Positions 12,518 to 24,552 of a stretch of 64,000 nt of DNA are shown here, in pieces. Position numbers and translations under genes: made by a program. The stretch is taken from the NCBI GenBank assembly GCA_036897445.1, contig JAYMTL010000080.1, forward strand, positions 1 to 64,000. Direction: 5' to 3'. How positions within the stretch are numbered: position 1 is the stretch's first letter; each line of letters opens with the position of its first letter. The notes beneath the pieces were generated by a model that was not told where the DNA came from, did not search any database, and was given only the letters and a program-made list of their open reading frames with translations. The DNA comes from Pelargonium tetragonum. Its lineage: Eukaryota > Streptophyta > Magnoliopsida > Geraniales > Geraniaceae.

Positions 12518-13990
12518 GGGACCCTTATGTCTATATTAGAGCCTCTTTTTATCTCTTGAAAAATTCCTATGGAAACCTAACCAAATTCTAAACTATTGCT
12601 AAAAGATTTGAGCTTTTTGCTGCGGATTTTTAAAATTTACTGAGATTTTGACTATAAAAAGGAACCCTATTCGTTCCAGAATTATAAGATATATGGATAA
12701 TACAAGGGCTTTCGTCTCGAAAAGCTATGCTTGGCTTACAAAATCCAGGAGTAAAAAAGTCAAAGTTCAAATAAAAGAGGTCTATATTATCGATATCTGA
12801 GTTAGCAGTTCTATAATTAAACGAACACTATTAGAACAAGGTTTTTTAACTCTAGGGAATACCTTGAAATGAAAAAGGGTGTAGAAAAAAAGGAATTGAG
12901 TTTTGAAATTAAGTAACTTAATTATATAAGAAGCCGGGCCGTGCTAGATTCTCTCCAGATTGACTTGGAATTCTGTTCCTTTGATTCAACTTTTAAATAT
13001 TCTTATTAGTAAACTCTTTTTCGCATCTCGGGTAATAGTAGAGCAGACCAAACCTTAAACTCCTGGAATTCGTTTCTTAACAACTACTAATAAAGATAGT
13101 ATAAAATCTGTCCGAGGATTCTGTGCGATACCCTTTTAAAGAGACTGCCTTCCTTACTTGACTACGTCGCGATGCCCAGTTCGAATCCTAGGGTTTTTTA
13201 TAAACCTAAAAAAACCTCAAGCTTGCTGGATCCCTTTATCTTTATATATATAAGAGCATTTTCCTAAACTAGAATTAATTCACTAGCTATGTAAGAAAAG
13301 GCATAGGCTCTGCTTGACTTTCTTTATAGTTACTGTCCTGAAATGCGGAATATGCCTATTTTTTATTGTATTAAAATGAAAATGTCTAGCCCCACCTTCT
13401 AATAATATACTTTGGCTTACGTCCACCCCCTATATCTTGAATGAAAGATCCTTTTTTAGTAGATATAAAGTCCTCTTCAGCAGTAAAAAGGAGATAGACA
13501 CAAGTAGAGTTTTTACAAAAATGAAGGGGATCCTAAAGTAAGGAGTGCCCGCAAAGTAATATCTTAGCTCTAAATAAGTAACTAGATTTTTGGAATTACA
13601 GGAGTCAGCATCTGAGATACTTAGTTTCTTAAAAAGGGCTTTTTTTGAGCTGTTTCTGAGTTGTAGGGTTTCTGCTGCTGGAACAAGACTCCTTTGGCTA
13701 AATATACTGGAGGCTTAGGAAAAAATTAAGGCTTTAATATACTTGATAACACTAAAAAAATTGAGTACAATAATAGGGTGTTGCAATTAGATTTTGGGTA
13801 CACCCGAGGTTTAAAGAGTTTAATGCTGTAAGTTCAAAATCGGATAAAGGAGAATGCGGGTATAATATAACTCGCGAAGTTAAGAATTTTCCAATATGTG
13901 TGCTTTTTCAAATTAATACTATAATTACGTTTAGGGTTTTCGTGTATGAATCGCGGCGCGGCCTTTGCTTTTTGTAAAGAGAGCTCAAAA

Positions 13991-14023
13991 TTTTACTTAT
14001 TTTATACTGTGAAATAAGTAAAA
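13991..14023. repeat. Hairpin, 12-bp perfect arms
   Basis: TTTTACTTATTT (13991-14002) and AAATAAGTAAAA (14012-14023) are exact complements around a 9-base loop. Confidence 0.85.
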
Positions 14024-15099
14024 GCGCCTAGGCAAAAAGACGGATCCTGCTTAACTGAAAGCCTAAGACATTCTCACCTCACATAAGCAATCCGCGCACA
14101 CTTTGTACTTTAAGCTAAACTCTTCTTATTAAGCTTTTTTAACTTATTTAAAAGAAAATTCCTCAAAAGTACAAAAGCAACTTAATTTAATTACATTACC
14201 TTTGTACCAAATTTTCTTTTTGTTTTGTTAAAATTGTTTGGCTTTTAAGCTTCCCCACCGTTTTTAAGAACCTGAGTATGAAACTCTTTTCTGTGTGTTT
14301 ACCTCGCTCTTCCTTATATTAAGATTAAGTACTTAAACTAGGAAACACTTTTTAATTGACAAGACTTTGTTAGGCTTTTTGTAGTAATAGGAGTTCTAGT
14401 AAGTAGTTAAGGGATATTTCCTCTTGTCCCTTGTTTTTATCTGTACCTACCTTCTTTTGAGCCCTTAGAGCTCTCTTATTCCTGTGGGACTCTGCAGCTG
14501 AATCCCTTTATTAAGAATTCCTTATGACTCCTAAATCTAAATAAAGGGATAGAATCAACCCGAAGTCTATTGGTTTACGGATATCTTCTTTGGTTATAGC
14601 ATAGAAAAAGAAAAAACCCGAAACAATTAATGGAGGGCTAACTTTTTGAATAGGGATTCTTAAACCCTAAGGACTAGACTGGACCGGGAGTCTTTCCGTG
14701 ATTTAGTGATTCAGAAGTTCAACGGCAAGAATCTCGTTATTCAGTAAGTATCTTAGATTTTGGTTTGATTTTCAGGTAGAATATGTCAAAAGGTTCGCCT
14801 ATAAGTAGTATATACTAAGTACTAGGTTTTGTATAAACAAAGCTATTAACACGGGTTTTATAACCAATGTCTTTCTTATTAGGATCCGCCCAAGTTCCCC
14901 CTATATATTACTAGAATATATCTTACTTTTTTTGTATACCTTATACTAGCTAACATTATACAAATAGAAACCTCAACTCTAAGGAAATCTCGGCAGCTTC
15001 ATTATATAAACTGAGTAAAAAGGTTTAAACTTTATTTTAAGAAGATTTCCTAGTCTTTTATTACTCTCTGACAAACTCAGATGGACTATAATCCTCCGC

Positions 15100-15111
15100 G
15101 GGGGCGCCCCC
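15100..15111. repeat. 12-bp all-G/C palindrome
   Basis: GGGGGCGCCCCC, a perfect palindrome of only G and C inside A+T-rich DNA. Confidence 0.85.
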
Positions 15112-16083
15112 AAGCTCAGCTTTCAAGAAAAGTTACTTCAAGAAAACCCCTGTCTTTCAGAAAAAGCAGGAGTTATGGCGATAAAGTGCTTTCCAATTCT
15201 AAGAGGGCATAGCCTTGACATTCAAACTCCAACATAGGCGCAAATCCCCGGGTTAATTTGCAGGATTATAGATTCTGAAAGGGAGCTACCAACCCCCGAT
15301 GTTTGAGTTGGAAATTTATAATGATAATGAAATTTTAATATCCTATAACAGTATTCCGTTTTTTGGAAACCCTTTTACGTAAAGCTCTAAAACCTCTGTT
15401 AGAAAATAGAAAACCTGTAAACTCATTTTGTTATTAATGGGCAGGCAGATCCTTACCTTAAAAAGTAAAAAAAACGGATATTAGATTGGAAAGGAGTAGA
15501 GTTCTCCAAGCTTGTTTTATTTAACAAAAAAGGAGCTCTGTAAAGCATAAGTATAGCTCTAAATATGTACAAGATCCTTAGGATTCGCTAAAAAAAGAAT
15601 TAGAAACAAAAAAATTTCACTTTCTTCAAAGGTTTACAGATGCAGGAATAACAAGTACTTTATTAAAAATTTTGAATGGGACCAACTCTTTAGCGAGTAA
15701 ACTCATGAATCTCGGACACAGGAGGGGCGCTTTAGGATAGAGCAAGGAACAAAAACGGATACCCGTGTAGAAAACAACTTATTAGAAATAAAAGACCTTA
15801 AAATTCTTAGGCAGCCTAACTTTTCTTAATTTAAATAACCAACCTTTTAAACTGAATCCGTAAAGCCACCCTAAAAACAACCCATTTCCAACAAAAAGTC
15901 TTACTAAAAAATAGAAGATTAAAAGTGCTACTAAAATGTATTTTGAACGAGGATCCCTTCTTACAAGTACTTTTATCAATAAGATACCCTCAAAATAGAG
16001 TCTTTAGTCTTCTCTTATTCTGCTAAATTTCAGGACTTTACGCTTTTCGAATAAAGTTGATACTTACAAGGGAGTATCTAAAA

Positions 16084-16093
16084 GGGGCCCCTC
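16084..16093. repeat. GGGCCC-core palindrome
   Basis: AGGGGCCCCT, identical to 2634-2643. Confidence 0.8.
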
Positions 16094-16681
16094 TTTAATA
16101 ATCCAAAATTCTCTCTTTTTTTTCGTTTTAGAGGCTACTCCAATCAAAATTGCAAAGTGTTTAGGATCTTTATCTAGGATGAGTACTTCTTTTGTCGATA
16201 TTCGGGATATGAGTAACTAACGTAGATCGGAAGTTGGGTACACATACCAATTTTCTAAGAGTAATATAAGCACGGCTTAAGAAAGAAACCGATCCATAAA
16301 GGCAATCCTATCGCAAAGGGTTTCCTAGAGAGAGGGCTCGAAAGGGCCTCCTCGCGCTTAAGGATATTCCTTTCCTTTTGTAAATATTATACTATATCTA
16401 AGAGAATCCGGGCTCTGAAAGCATAAGTTTCTGTCACTCAAGCTCCATCTATCCGAAAGAGATTCCTTTCAGTTCAGTTACAAAAAAGGCATTTTAAAAC
16501 GCACAGTTTCACGGATTGCCCCTTGTAATAAACACCCATTTTAAGGGATTTGGATTCTTGAGCTTAAAAAAAGGAAAAGGGAGAGCCTTAGCCGTTTAGA
16601 TAGTAATAAAAAGTCTCGTCTTCAAGAGGGAGTTCTATTATAAAAAGATTTTGAGTGTACAAACTTTAGATCTAGTTTCCG

Positions 16682-16691
16682 CAGGGCCCTG
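16682..16691. repeat. GGGCCC-core palindrome
   Basis: CAGGGCCCTG, a perfect 10-bp palindrome. Confidence 0.8.
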
Positions 16692-18043
16692 GTTGCCTAT
16701 TAAAGTTAAATTACAAGAAATGCCCGGCTTAAGCTCTATTGGATTTGTTTCTAAGATTTCCTCGGTAATAGAGTCTTAAAAAAAAGCCCTTGCCGGTGTT
16801 CAAGCTTTATATTAGGTAGCATAAATGTTATTAAACACAAGCATTTAAAAGAAATTTACGCGACAAAAGAGATATATTCATCCGTCATACGGGAAAGGCT
16901 TATTATATTAATCATTTAATATCGCTTTTTACTCTACAAACTTATGTGGTAGGTTTATCCTTGTTTGGCCGGCGCTGTAAGATAAGATACCTAACCCGTA
17001 CCAAAAAAAGGACCCCTTTGCCTTGATAAAAAAGCTCTAAAGAGCACCCTTAATGAAATTTAGGCCGGTTACTCTTACGAGACTAGAATTCTCCCTACTT
17101 TAGCCGATATAATACAAGTTGTTATAGTAAATAGTAAACTCTAAAAACTGGATATAAGTAGGGGTCAGAAGAGATTCCACTAAAAAACTACCTGGATAAC
17201 CCCGCAAAATAGAACGAAAGATCTAGAGATTGTACGAAGTTTTATCTGCTAGAAAGAGGGCCTTTTCAGGTATTAATTAATGTTTTTGTGTAAAAGTCAA
17301 AATGAAAAAGCGAGAACTATAGGCATTGTTGAAATGGTCAATTTTAGACCGACTCCCCTTACAATTTTGAACCCTTGAAATGACTTACACCCAAGCTTTC
17401 CTCTACCCCCTTTTTTAAAGTAATCGGAGGCTCGCGATCCTCTAAACCGGGGATTACCCAAGGAGACTCAGAGATCTATTTATCGCGTTCTTTATCTAAA
17501 CCAAAGTGATTCTGAAAAACTACTTTTATAATATTAACATTTATAGTGCCCTTGTTACCGGACTAGACTATTTACCCTATCCACCTTCCTTGTATTACAA
17601 AACTTAATAAAGAAACTTGCTTGCCTTTAACCGGAAAAATCTTTCAAAGGAGTCCTTACGACTTGCTCCCAAAAAGAATAGTGGAACGTATAACTTGTAT
17701 ACATTTCTTAAATTCTATTTGTGGGACACTAGAAAGGAGGACTTCCCCACGGGATTCTCCTGGATATAGTACTGGACTTAAACAAAAAACTTTTCATATA
17801 ACTTACTTCTTGTAAAACCTAGAAATGTAGGGGAACTTCGCAGGAAATACCTTAGCAAACACTCTTGTATTACCGACTTGTCTTACAAATACAAATAAAA
17901 GAGTTTAGGATGCCTAGGATTCCGGAGAAACCCTATAACCAATTTATCAGGTAAAGAACCTCTAACGCAAAAAATGACACCTTGACCACGTTAGTTACAA
18001 GACTCGAAATATCTTTGCAATATCCAAGACCCTAATTTATATA

Positions 18044-18059
18044 TGAATATATATATTCA
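18044..18059. repeat. 16-bp perfect palindrome
   Basis: TGAATATATATATTCA is symmetrical over 16 bases. It is A/T-only in its core, so chance is more plausible than for the G+C-rich ones. Confidence 0.7.
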
Positions 18060-18420
18060 GTCAATAGCTTCCAAAATCCTAAAAGTAAAGAGATACGGAT
18101 TAAATAGAAAAGGGTTAAAGTGACTGTCTAGAATGTCTTGGTTCAGTTACCCCATAAGGTGTTTATGCGTTTTAGGCCTTTAGAGCCAATTATCATATTA
18201 GAACTGCCCCCTTCTGGAGCAGGGAACAGCAACTAGACAAACTCCTAATATTTTTATACCCTTAAGACCCTTCTTTATTTTATTTAAGGAAGAAGTAAAA
18301 AAAGACGGACTAATTAAACAAGTATCTATTTACAAAAAAATGTTTAGAAAGTTAAGGTAGAGAATACTAAAGATATAAATTTTTACCAGTTTAGCACCTG
18401 TTTAATTATATAATTTTCTT

Positions 18421-18447
18421 TGCTTCTCGGGAAATAAAAGAGAAGCA
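18421..18447. repeat. Hairpin, 8-bp arms
   Basis: TGCTTCTC (18421-18428) pairs with GAGAAGCA (18440-18447) around an 11-base loop. Confidence 0.7.
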
Positions 18448-19832
18448 GAGATAGAGTGTCGGTATAGCAACAAAGACTATTACGAGGGGCGCTTATTCTA
18501 TTAAAATGAAGTCTAATATAGCTTATCGAAGGTATAATAGCGCAGTGTACTCCTTTTTCTAAATATTTATAAAGTACCCGAGGGTCGCATTGCTATAGTC
18601 TGCCTAAGGGATTCTTTACTAGTTCCAAACCTATTTTACGGAAGAGCTTTGAGTTATGACTGCACCGGAGTGGTATCTATATTACCTATACCAGGGGTGT
18701 TCCTGCTTAAAACTTTCAAGATTCGAGCCCTTGCATGCTGCGATATCAAAAAAAAGGTCTTTCTAAACTTTCTTCTGGATTTCTTGACTAAAGCTCATTT
18801 GAAACCCTCCTAATACAAGTCATTTTCATTTTTAAAGAGCCTAAAATCTCGGTGTTTCCTGATTTTAGAGACATGCCCTTGTAAAACCCGAAAAGCTGTC
18901 GTGTTACCTCTTGTGTGGATGTCGCAGACTATTAAAAAAAACTTTCTAAAACCCCCTTTTAATCTATTCTATACATTGAATGCTTCGTCACAAAAAAGTA
19001 CAAGTCAATACCTAAAGAAATTCCTTTTTTGTAAGGGGGATCTCGTAGTATAACCTCCCTTTAAAAAGAGGAATGTAGTGCTAAGTCAAAGTATATATTT
19101 ATTGTTTAATATGGAAGAGTTATTAGCTCACATATAAAGTGCTGATTTGTTCCTTGGCTTGTAACACAAAAAGAAACCCTTCCTAGCTAGAGTTCTATCT
19201 AAGTGATTCTGATTTCTAAAATCAGGCTTATTTCCACTTTTTTAGTACCCTATCTTTCCTCTAAAATTTCTTCAAACGAGTGCGCCTATTAGTTAAAATA
19301 CACTTCAAGTTTTACCGCCTTTTGCCTCCTAAGCTGCGGATGGGGAAATTTCCTTACCCTTTCTAAATAAATGAAGACGAAGTGTCGCGTAAACTTTTAG
19401 CAAGGATTTACTTTGTGCTTAGAAAGCATCAAAATAATATCTAGTGGAACTGAAGGACGTTCCGCTTCTAGGTTTCCGGTTCTAGACAGTAAGAAATGAA
19501 ATCACTAAAGCTAAAGGCATTCATTTCCAGCGAATTCCCTTTTTTATGAAAGTGTCAAAACAAAAAGGGTAGGACTTTTGCAGCTATGCTGGACTCCTTT
19601 TTTCTTTTCTTTCCAGCTGCTCTCCAATGCAAATCCAGCTCGAGGACTTTCACAGCTATATGGCGACTGCTTTTTCTCAAAGGACCCGAAAATTCAAGAG
19701 GTAACGAATTGTGTGTTCCATTTTCACCCCACTAGTTCCCTCAACAGGTTTTTCTTTAGTGCTTCTATTTCTGAATTTAGTCCAGCATATATGGAAAAGG
19801 TTTGAAAAGTGTAAGATCTCCCTTAGATAAAA

Positions 19833-19916
19833 AGAGAGGTTGAGCTTTTCCTCCTCTTCGTAGCTATCTCTTAGCCTTCTTATCCTCATCTTTCTTAGGA
19901 AAAGCTCAACCTCTCT
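19833..19916. repeat. Inverted repeat, 20-bp perfect arms
   Basis: AGAGAGGTTGAGCTTTTCCT (19833-19852) is the exact reverse complement of 19897-19916. The arms enclose a 44-base pyrimidine-rich spacer. Twenty perfect pairs at this distance cannot be chance. The DNA to its right (about 20.0-21.0 kb) is C/T-rich. Possible roles are an RNA 3'-end stem, a recombination hairpin or the ends of a short inserted element; the sequence does not decide between them. Confidence 0.9.
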
Positions 19917-21110
19917 GTATCTTCTTATTCACTCTTTTCCTGCATTAGCTAGGATGGAATACTATTCTTATTCGTAGCTTGCATACTTTCTTTCGAAACC
20001 TATACTCCTCATTAGACAAGACTTACTGACCAAGATTAGGAATAGACTCTCCTTTTGAAAGCCTTTTTTAAAGTAGAAACAAACTTCATTTTCCAGACTT
20101 GGTTACCAGAATAAGTAAGCAAAAACCTTTATTTTGATTATACCTATTATCCTATAGTTACTCAAGGAGCTATACTTTCCTTAGACTCGGAGGCTTTTTT
20201 ACTTACTAGGAAAGAGCCGCGTGTTAAAGAATTTCCCTCAGTTTCTTTTACTTTTTCTTAAGTACTTAAACTTGTAAGGAAGCTTGTGTATTACTTGTTA
20301 TAGTATTTTGCTAGTACAGGATACCCTATAACCAACATCGACAAGAGCCTACTCTCATTCTACTTCTTTACCGGAAACGGCTTAGTCTTACTCTTCGCTC
20401 TAAACTCTGGAACCTAAATCCTAGTTTTTGCGTCTGTAAAATCCTTATCTCTTGCAAACCCCTTACTTTTTTATTTTAAATGCTTTCTTAAACCTCTAAT
20501 CGGAAACCCGAGATCAGAGAAACACAAAGGAAACGTCTTAATAAACGGGCACTCTTCTAAAGTTAAGTAGCCAAGAACTACACTAACCCGACAAGAGGCC
20601 CTTTTATCTTGTAAAACCTATGGAGCCCTTTCTTAGATATCTTAGAAAACTTGTGTCTACACTAAAACTAATAACTATTATCTTATCGGTCAAAAACCTA
20701 AACGGCTTACCCTTTAAATATACTATACTTGTACTCGAAATCCCTTAACAAGAGCCTTTAGTCTTTTATCTGCGATACCTTACCTCTGGGATACAAAAGC
20801 TTAAGTTTAATACTCTATCTAGATTGAGTCGTTCTGTAACTAGATAGAACAAGAATACCTTATGCCAGCCAACTGCTTACAACTTCCCATCATACTCTTG
20901 ATCATAACTTGTTTCTTATGCGTAATAGTAAAACCAGAATACCCCGAACTTACATAGACCTAGGACTGTCTAAACTCTTTAAAAGTAGAAGTTTCTTGAC
21001 TTGTAATTACAAATAAGAACTATCTTGCGCCTTCTTGTTAAGCCCTTTCTTAGGACTTCTTAACACTAGTTTGTACTTATTCTCACAGTGAGATAATAAG
21101 TACTTTTAAA
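19917..21110. other. Gene-free stretch, C/T-rich
   Basis: No gene seen. On the + strand C clearly outnumbers G (for example 20341-20400). It ends at the hairpin at 21073-21103. Confidence 0.5.
21073..21103. repeat. Hairpin with 2-base bulge
   Basis: GTACTTATT (21073-21081) pairs with AATAAGTAC (21095-21103), and the inner CTCA pairs with TGAG around CAG, leaving AT bulged on the right side. Confidence 0.7.
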
Positions 21111-21904
21111 AAGCTATAGCGTCAAGAAATTCTTACCTTGAAAATTTCAATCCATAAAGAACTCAGGACAACAAATCAGATTGTTATAGCAATACCAAAA
21201 TCTTTTAATGCTTATTTCCGAGCGATAAAACACGAATTTGTATGCCTCGTAAGGCTCCCCTCCCCCATAACAGAAGCTTTTAAGTTGGTACTCAAAATTT
21301 GTAGCTCACAAAAATGTTTCTAAGCAGTATCTAACTCCTTATATCTCAAGTTTTTGTATAAAGTAAACCCCGCTTCATAAGAATTTTTAGTAAGAATCCA
21401 GATCATAAGCCAAAGGGCTAACCCGGGCCTTAGTTTCATAGTAATTCCAGGTCTCCCGTAGAGGCAGCTGAAAGAAATAACTTGACTCATTTAAGTATCC
21501 CAGGGCTTTGATGATAGATACTTGACTGGGGGAATCCCTTCTATAATAAATAGAATTTCCTTGTTTGAAAGTATAGAATAACTACTGTGCAGGATGTTAG
21601 CCTACGAAGAATCAAACAAAAAGGATGGCTACAAGTTCATCTTGATGTATATAATCTCTAAAAAAAGCATAAGCAGCTTCCTAAGGGGTACGACGATAAT
21701 ACCTTTTTTTAAGTATAAAGCAGGATTTACTCAGCAGTAAAAAGTAAAAAAGAAATCCAGGAGTCCTTTGCCGTAGTTAATTACTTTTTGGAGTCCCCTC
21801 TTTAAACAGTATAGGAAATTTTGTTACGTCCTATTTAAAGCAAAAATTCTTTATAATAAAAAAAGAAGATTTATACCTTTTTCAAGCCCCATTTCTAAGC
21901 AAGC

Positions 21905-21938
21905 TGCCGAAAAAAGAAAAAGGAAGGTTTTTCGGGCA
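21905..21938. repeat. Hairpin, 10 bp with one bulge
   Basis: TGCCGAAAAA (21905-21914) pairs with TTTTTCGGGCA (21928-21938) with one extra G on the right arm and a 13-base loop. Confidence 0.65.
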
Positions 21939-24514
21939 TGTATGTAAGTAAGAGTTCAAAACCGCAGAAAATACGGTTTGGCTCCTATTCACTAAGATCT
22001 TTTTCGGTACTTTTATGTGGTTTTTACTGAGATATTCCTGCTTTTGGAACACCGTTTGTGTAACTACTAAAAGAGGTTACTTAATAATATAAAAAACCCT
22101 GTTCTTGGTATACAGTTTGGACTTTCAGGACATTAACAGACAACTTTGTACAAAAAGATCCTGGAAAAAGCGGGAATCGAACCCAATGGCTGGAATTGCC
22201 CAGTCGTACTAAAATCTCCTTTAGCCTATATAGGAAGCCGTTACCCTGACTAAGAGACGGTAACCTTAGTACTTGCGTACCAGGATTAAACTTTATTCCT
22301 TGAAGTACTTTATATAAAAAGGGCCCTCGCTTAAGTAAAGATTCGTGTAAAGACGAGCTCTTTTGCAGGGAATTCAAGCTTTTGCTTTAGAGGATTCCCT
22401 ATATTTCCAAAGCAAGCAGTTAGTTCTTAATTTGGCAGTTAATATTTCCTTAATATCGACTTTAATTCTATAAAATGAAGAAATTGTACCAAGCAAATAC
22501 CTAAGCTCAAGGGGTCTATTACCCTCTTTTATAACGTAAGTACACGTTCCAGACACTTTTTTATAAGGAGCCCTTAGATTCTTTACTTCTGATATTTTTC
22601 ATTTGTTACCCAAAAAAGTAAGGGCTACCGATTCCTAGATTCTTAAGTTTTTAATCGACAGACTTGTAAAAGCAATTTCTAAAATAACTTAATAAAGGGA
22701 GATGCTAAAAAAGACTTTAAATTCAATAGAAAGACCCGCTAAATAACAACTACTGTGCACGAGCCTTTTATAAGATCTCGGTGGTAGAATTTCAACCCTC
22801 AACAAGAATACTGCAGATTCAAGTTCTGCCAAACCCAACAAATAGGGAAAACTTCATTTTGAATAAAAATTTTTCTTATTCATAGATAAACAAAGAGTAC
22901 TTTAAGGAACTCCTGCTATTAAATTAACTTCCTTGAAAAAGGGGTCTTTGCCTATAAACAATATAAACAAATAGAATGGTGATATTAGGTTACGAGAAAG
23001 GGCTTAACCGTAGTATACTATTATACTCAAATTTTCTTCCTGAGATTTAAACAAGTCCTTACTTTTCCTATTCTAAAAGAAAAAAAGGTACTGATAATGC
23101 AATTTAAAGTTCATACATTTTACCTATGCTATTCCTCAATAGGTCTGAACCTGTGTCTTAGAAATCTACTGGCTTAACTCCTCTCTTCCTTTGACTATTG
23201 ATTGAACCAAAACCCTTTTGTGAAAATAAGCCTTCGTTGTGCCAGGAAAGCTAAAAGGTGCCCCGAGCATTTCCTTGTATAAGCTAAAATCATTTTTAAG
23301 TTTTTACTATTCTAGTAACAAGTAACTGGATGCACGGGAGTTCCTCCCGAAATAAGACGTATTAGAGAAACCTAATTAAGGGCTGTTATGCTTAACTTTA
23401 GGAGAAAGTTTTAATAGTACTAATCAAAAAAAGTAAGCTTTTTTACCCAAGAGGAATACTTAAAAAAATAGGAGCAACTCGAAGGGGATCCCCTATAGAA
23501 AAAAGACTATTTACAAAAGATACAGGAAAGAGGTAAGCCCGCGGAGTCCCTTGTGCCAAAGTTATCTCCAAGATAAAATTTTTGACTAGAAGAAGGGAAA
23601 GAAATGAGAATTTAACCCCAAGAATCTGACTCTGTAACGACGGGATTGTCGAAGATGGAAATCTGGGTTATTATATAAAAAGAGATCTGTAATTATGACT
23701 GAAATTTTTTGTATTATGCATCTATCAGCTTAGCTAAGACTAATATACGAAATCCCGCTTCTTCATAAATTCTTACCATTTAAATTATCGATACCCGTTT
23801 TAAAAATCTTTGTATCCTGGACAACGAAGTTGGAAGAAAAAGGAGAGGAGAACAAACGTATGGAATGCCATTGACCTCTCGAGCTTTTTTAAACTCAGAT
23901 AAATAAGTATATGTCTAGTATACAAGATTTTATTTCAATTTTAATTATTAGTACTAGTTCGCCGCGTATGTATCCTAGGGGGGTGGTACGGACTGCGTTT
24001 AATTCTGTATTTTTTCTAAAAAATCTGAAAACTTGCTTTAGATATACAGCACTTTTGTTTAACAAGTAAAAAATCTCTAGTCAACTTCCCACATTAGACT
24101 TTTCAAATTAGTATTCCTATACACAACAGCCTAGATTACACACACTATAAAAGAGAAATGATAGATATAAAAGTCTTTTATCTTACTTTAACATAAGCTT
24201 TGTCACTCTGCTTTTTACAATATCTAATAGGGAAGACAAGGGCTCCAACTAAAGTTAGATTTACATATAGAATTAAGATTTCCGACAATCAAATCTTAAA
24301 AGAGAGAAATATGGGATTTGCAAGGTATTGGCTCATATATGAGGAATCCCTTACCTTATCTAAGAGCTTTTTCTTTTGTTAAGTCCTTTATCGTAGACCC
24401 CTTTTATTATCAAAAATATTCATTCTATATGTAATCCATACAATTCTGCTACTCGTAAAAAAGCCTTTTAGCCAGCTCATTCATAAAGAAGATAAGCTAA
24501 CATTTCTAATAAGG

Positions 24515-24552
24515 AGTTCTAAGGTTATCCTTTAAACGATAACCTTAGAACT
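24515..24552. repeat. Hairpin, 15-bp perfect arms
   Basis: AGTTCTAAGGTTATC (24515-24529) and its exact complement (24538-24552) enclose the 8-base loop CTTTAAAC. The long stem and short loop make this the most stable compact hairpin in the window. No T-run follows, so a bacterial-type terminator is not indicated. Confidence 0.9.

Larger units (their letters stand above)
8901..13950. other. Gene-free stretch with a few hairpins
   Basis: No gene seen. It contains a long-range helix at 9504-9560, a palindrome at 12506-12517 and three of six exact A7GG words (10405, 10994, 12885). T/G-rich sequence at about 10.70-10.96 kb resembles the style of 3.55-3.96 kb and of the 34 kb and 59 kb blocks. Short open frames at 9057-9308 and 11435-11632 look like chance. 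Confidence 0.5.
13951..19800. other. Gene-free stretch with hairpins and G+C clusters
   Basis: No gene seen. It opens with a G+C cluster, TCGCGGCGCGGCC at 13951-13963, followed by a 12-bp-arm hairpin. Further palindromes are listed separately. GGANTCC-type motifs recur (for example 17649 and 19591). Short frames at 15782-15979 (minus, hydrophobic with a basic tail), 17621-17815 and 19578-19805 have no recognisable family and are within chance length. Confidence 0.5.

Noticed and set aside
15782-15979. Minus-strand frame, hydrophobic with basic tail
   Set aside because: A membrane-like look is expected by chance in T-rich frames; nothing supports translation.
19578-19889. Overlapping frames on both strands beside the 20-bp inverted repeat
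   Set aside because: Neither resembles a protein family; I could not prefer one strand over the other.
22158-22245. tRNA-like string on the minus strand (GGGTTCGATTCCC with GTCAGGGTAACGG upstream)
   Set aside because: Acceptor pairs in only five of seven positions, T stem has a mismatch, and the anticodon stem and loop have wrong sizes.
22081-22377. 98-codon minus-strand frame, longest in the window
   Set aside because: Length is within chance for this composition, no family resemblance, and it overlaps a tRNA-like fragment.
22813-22829. Perfect T-arm look-alike GCAGA-TTCAAGT-TCTGC
   Set aside because: No matching acceptor, D-arm or anticodon arm upstream; about one such arm per window is plausible by chance.
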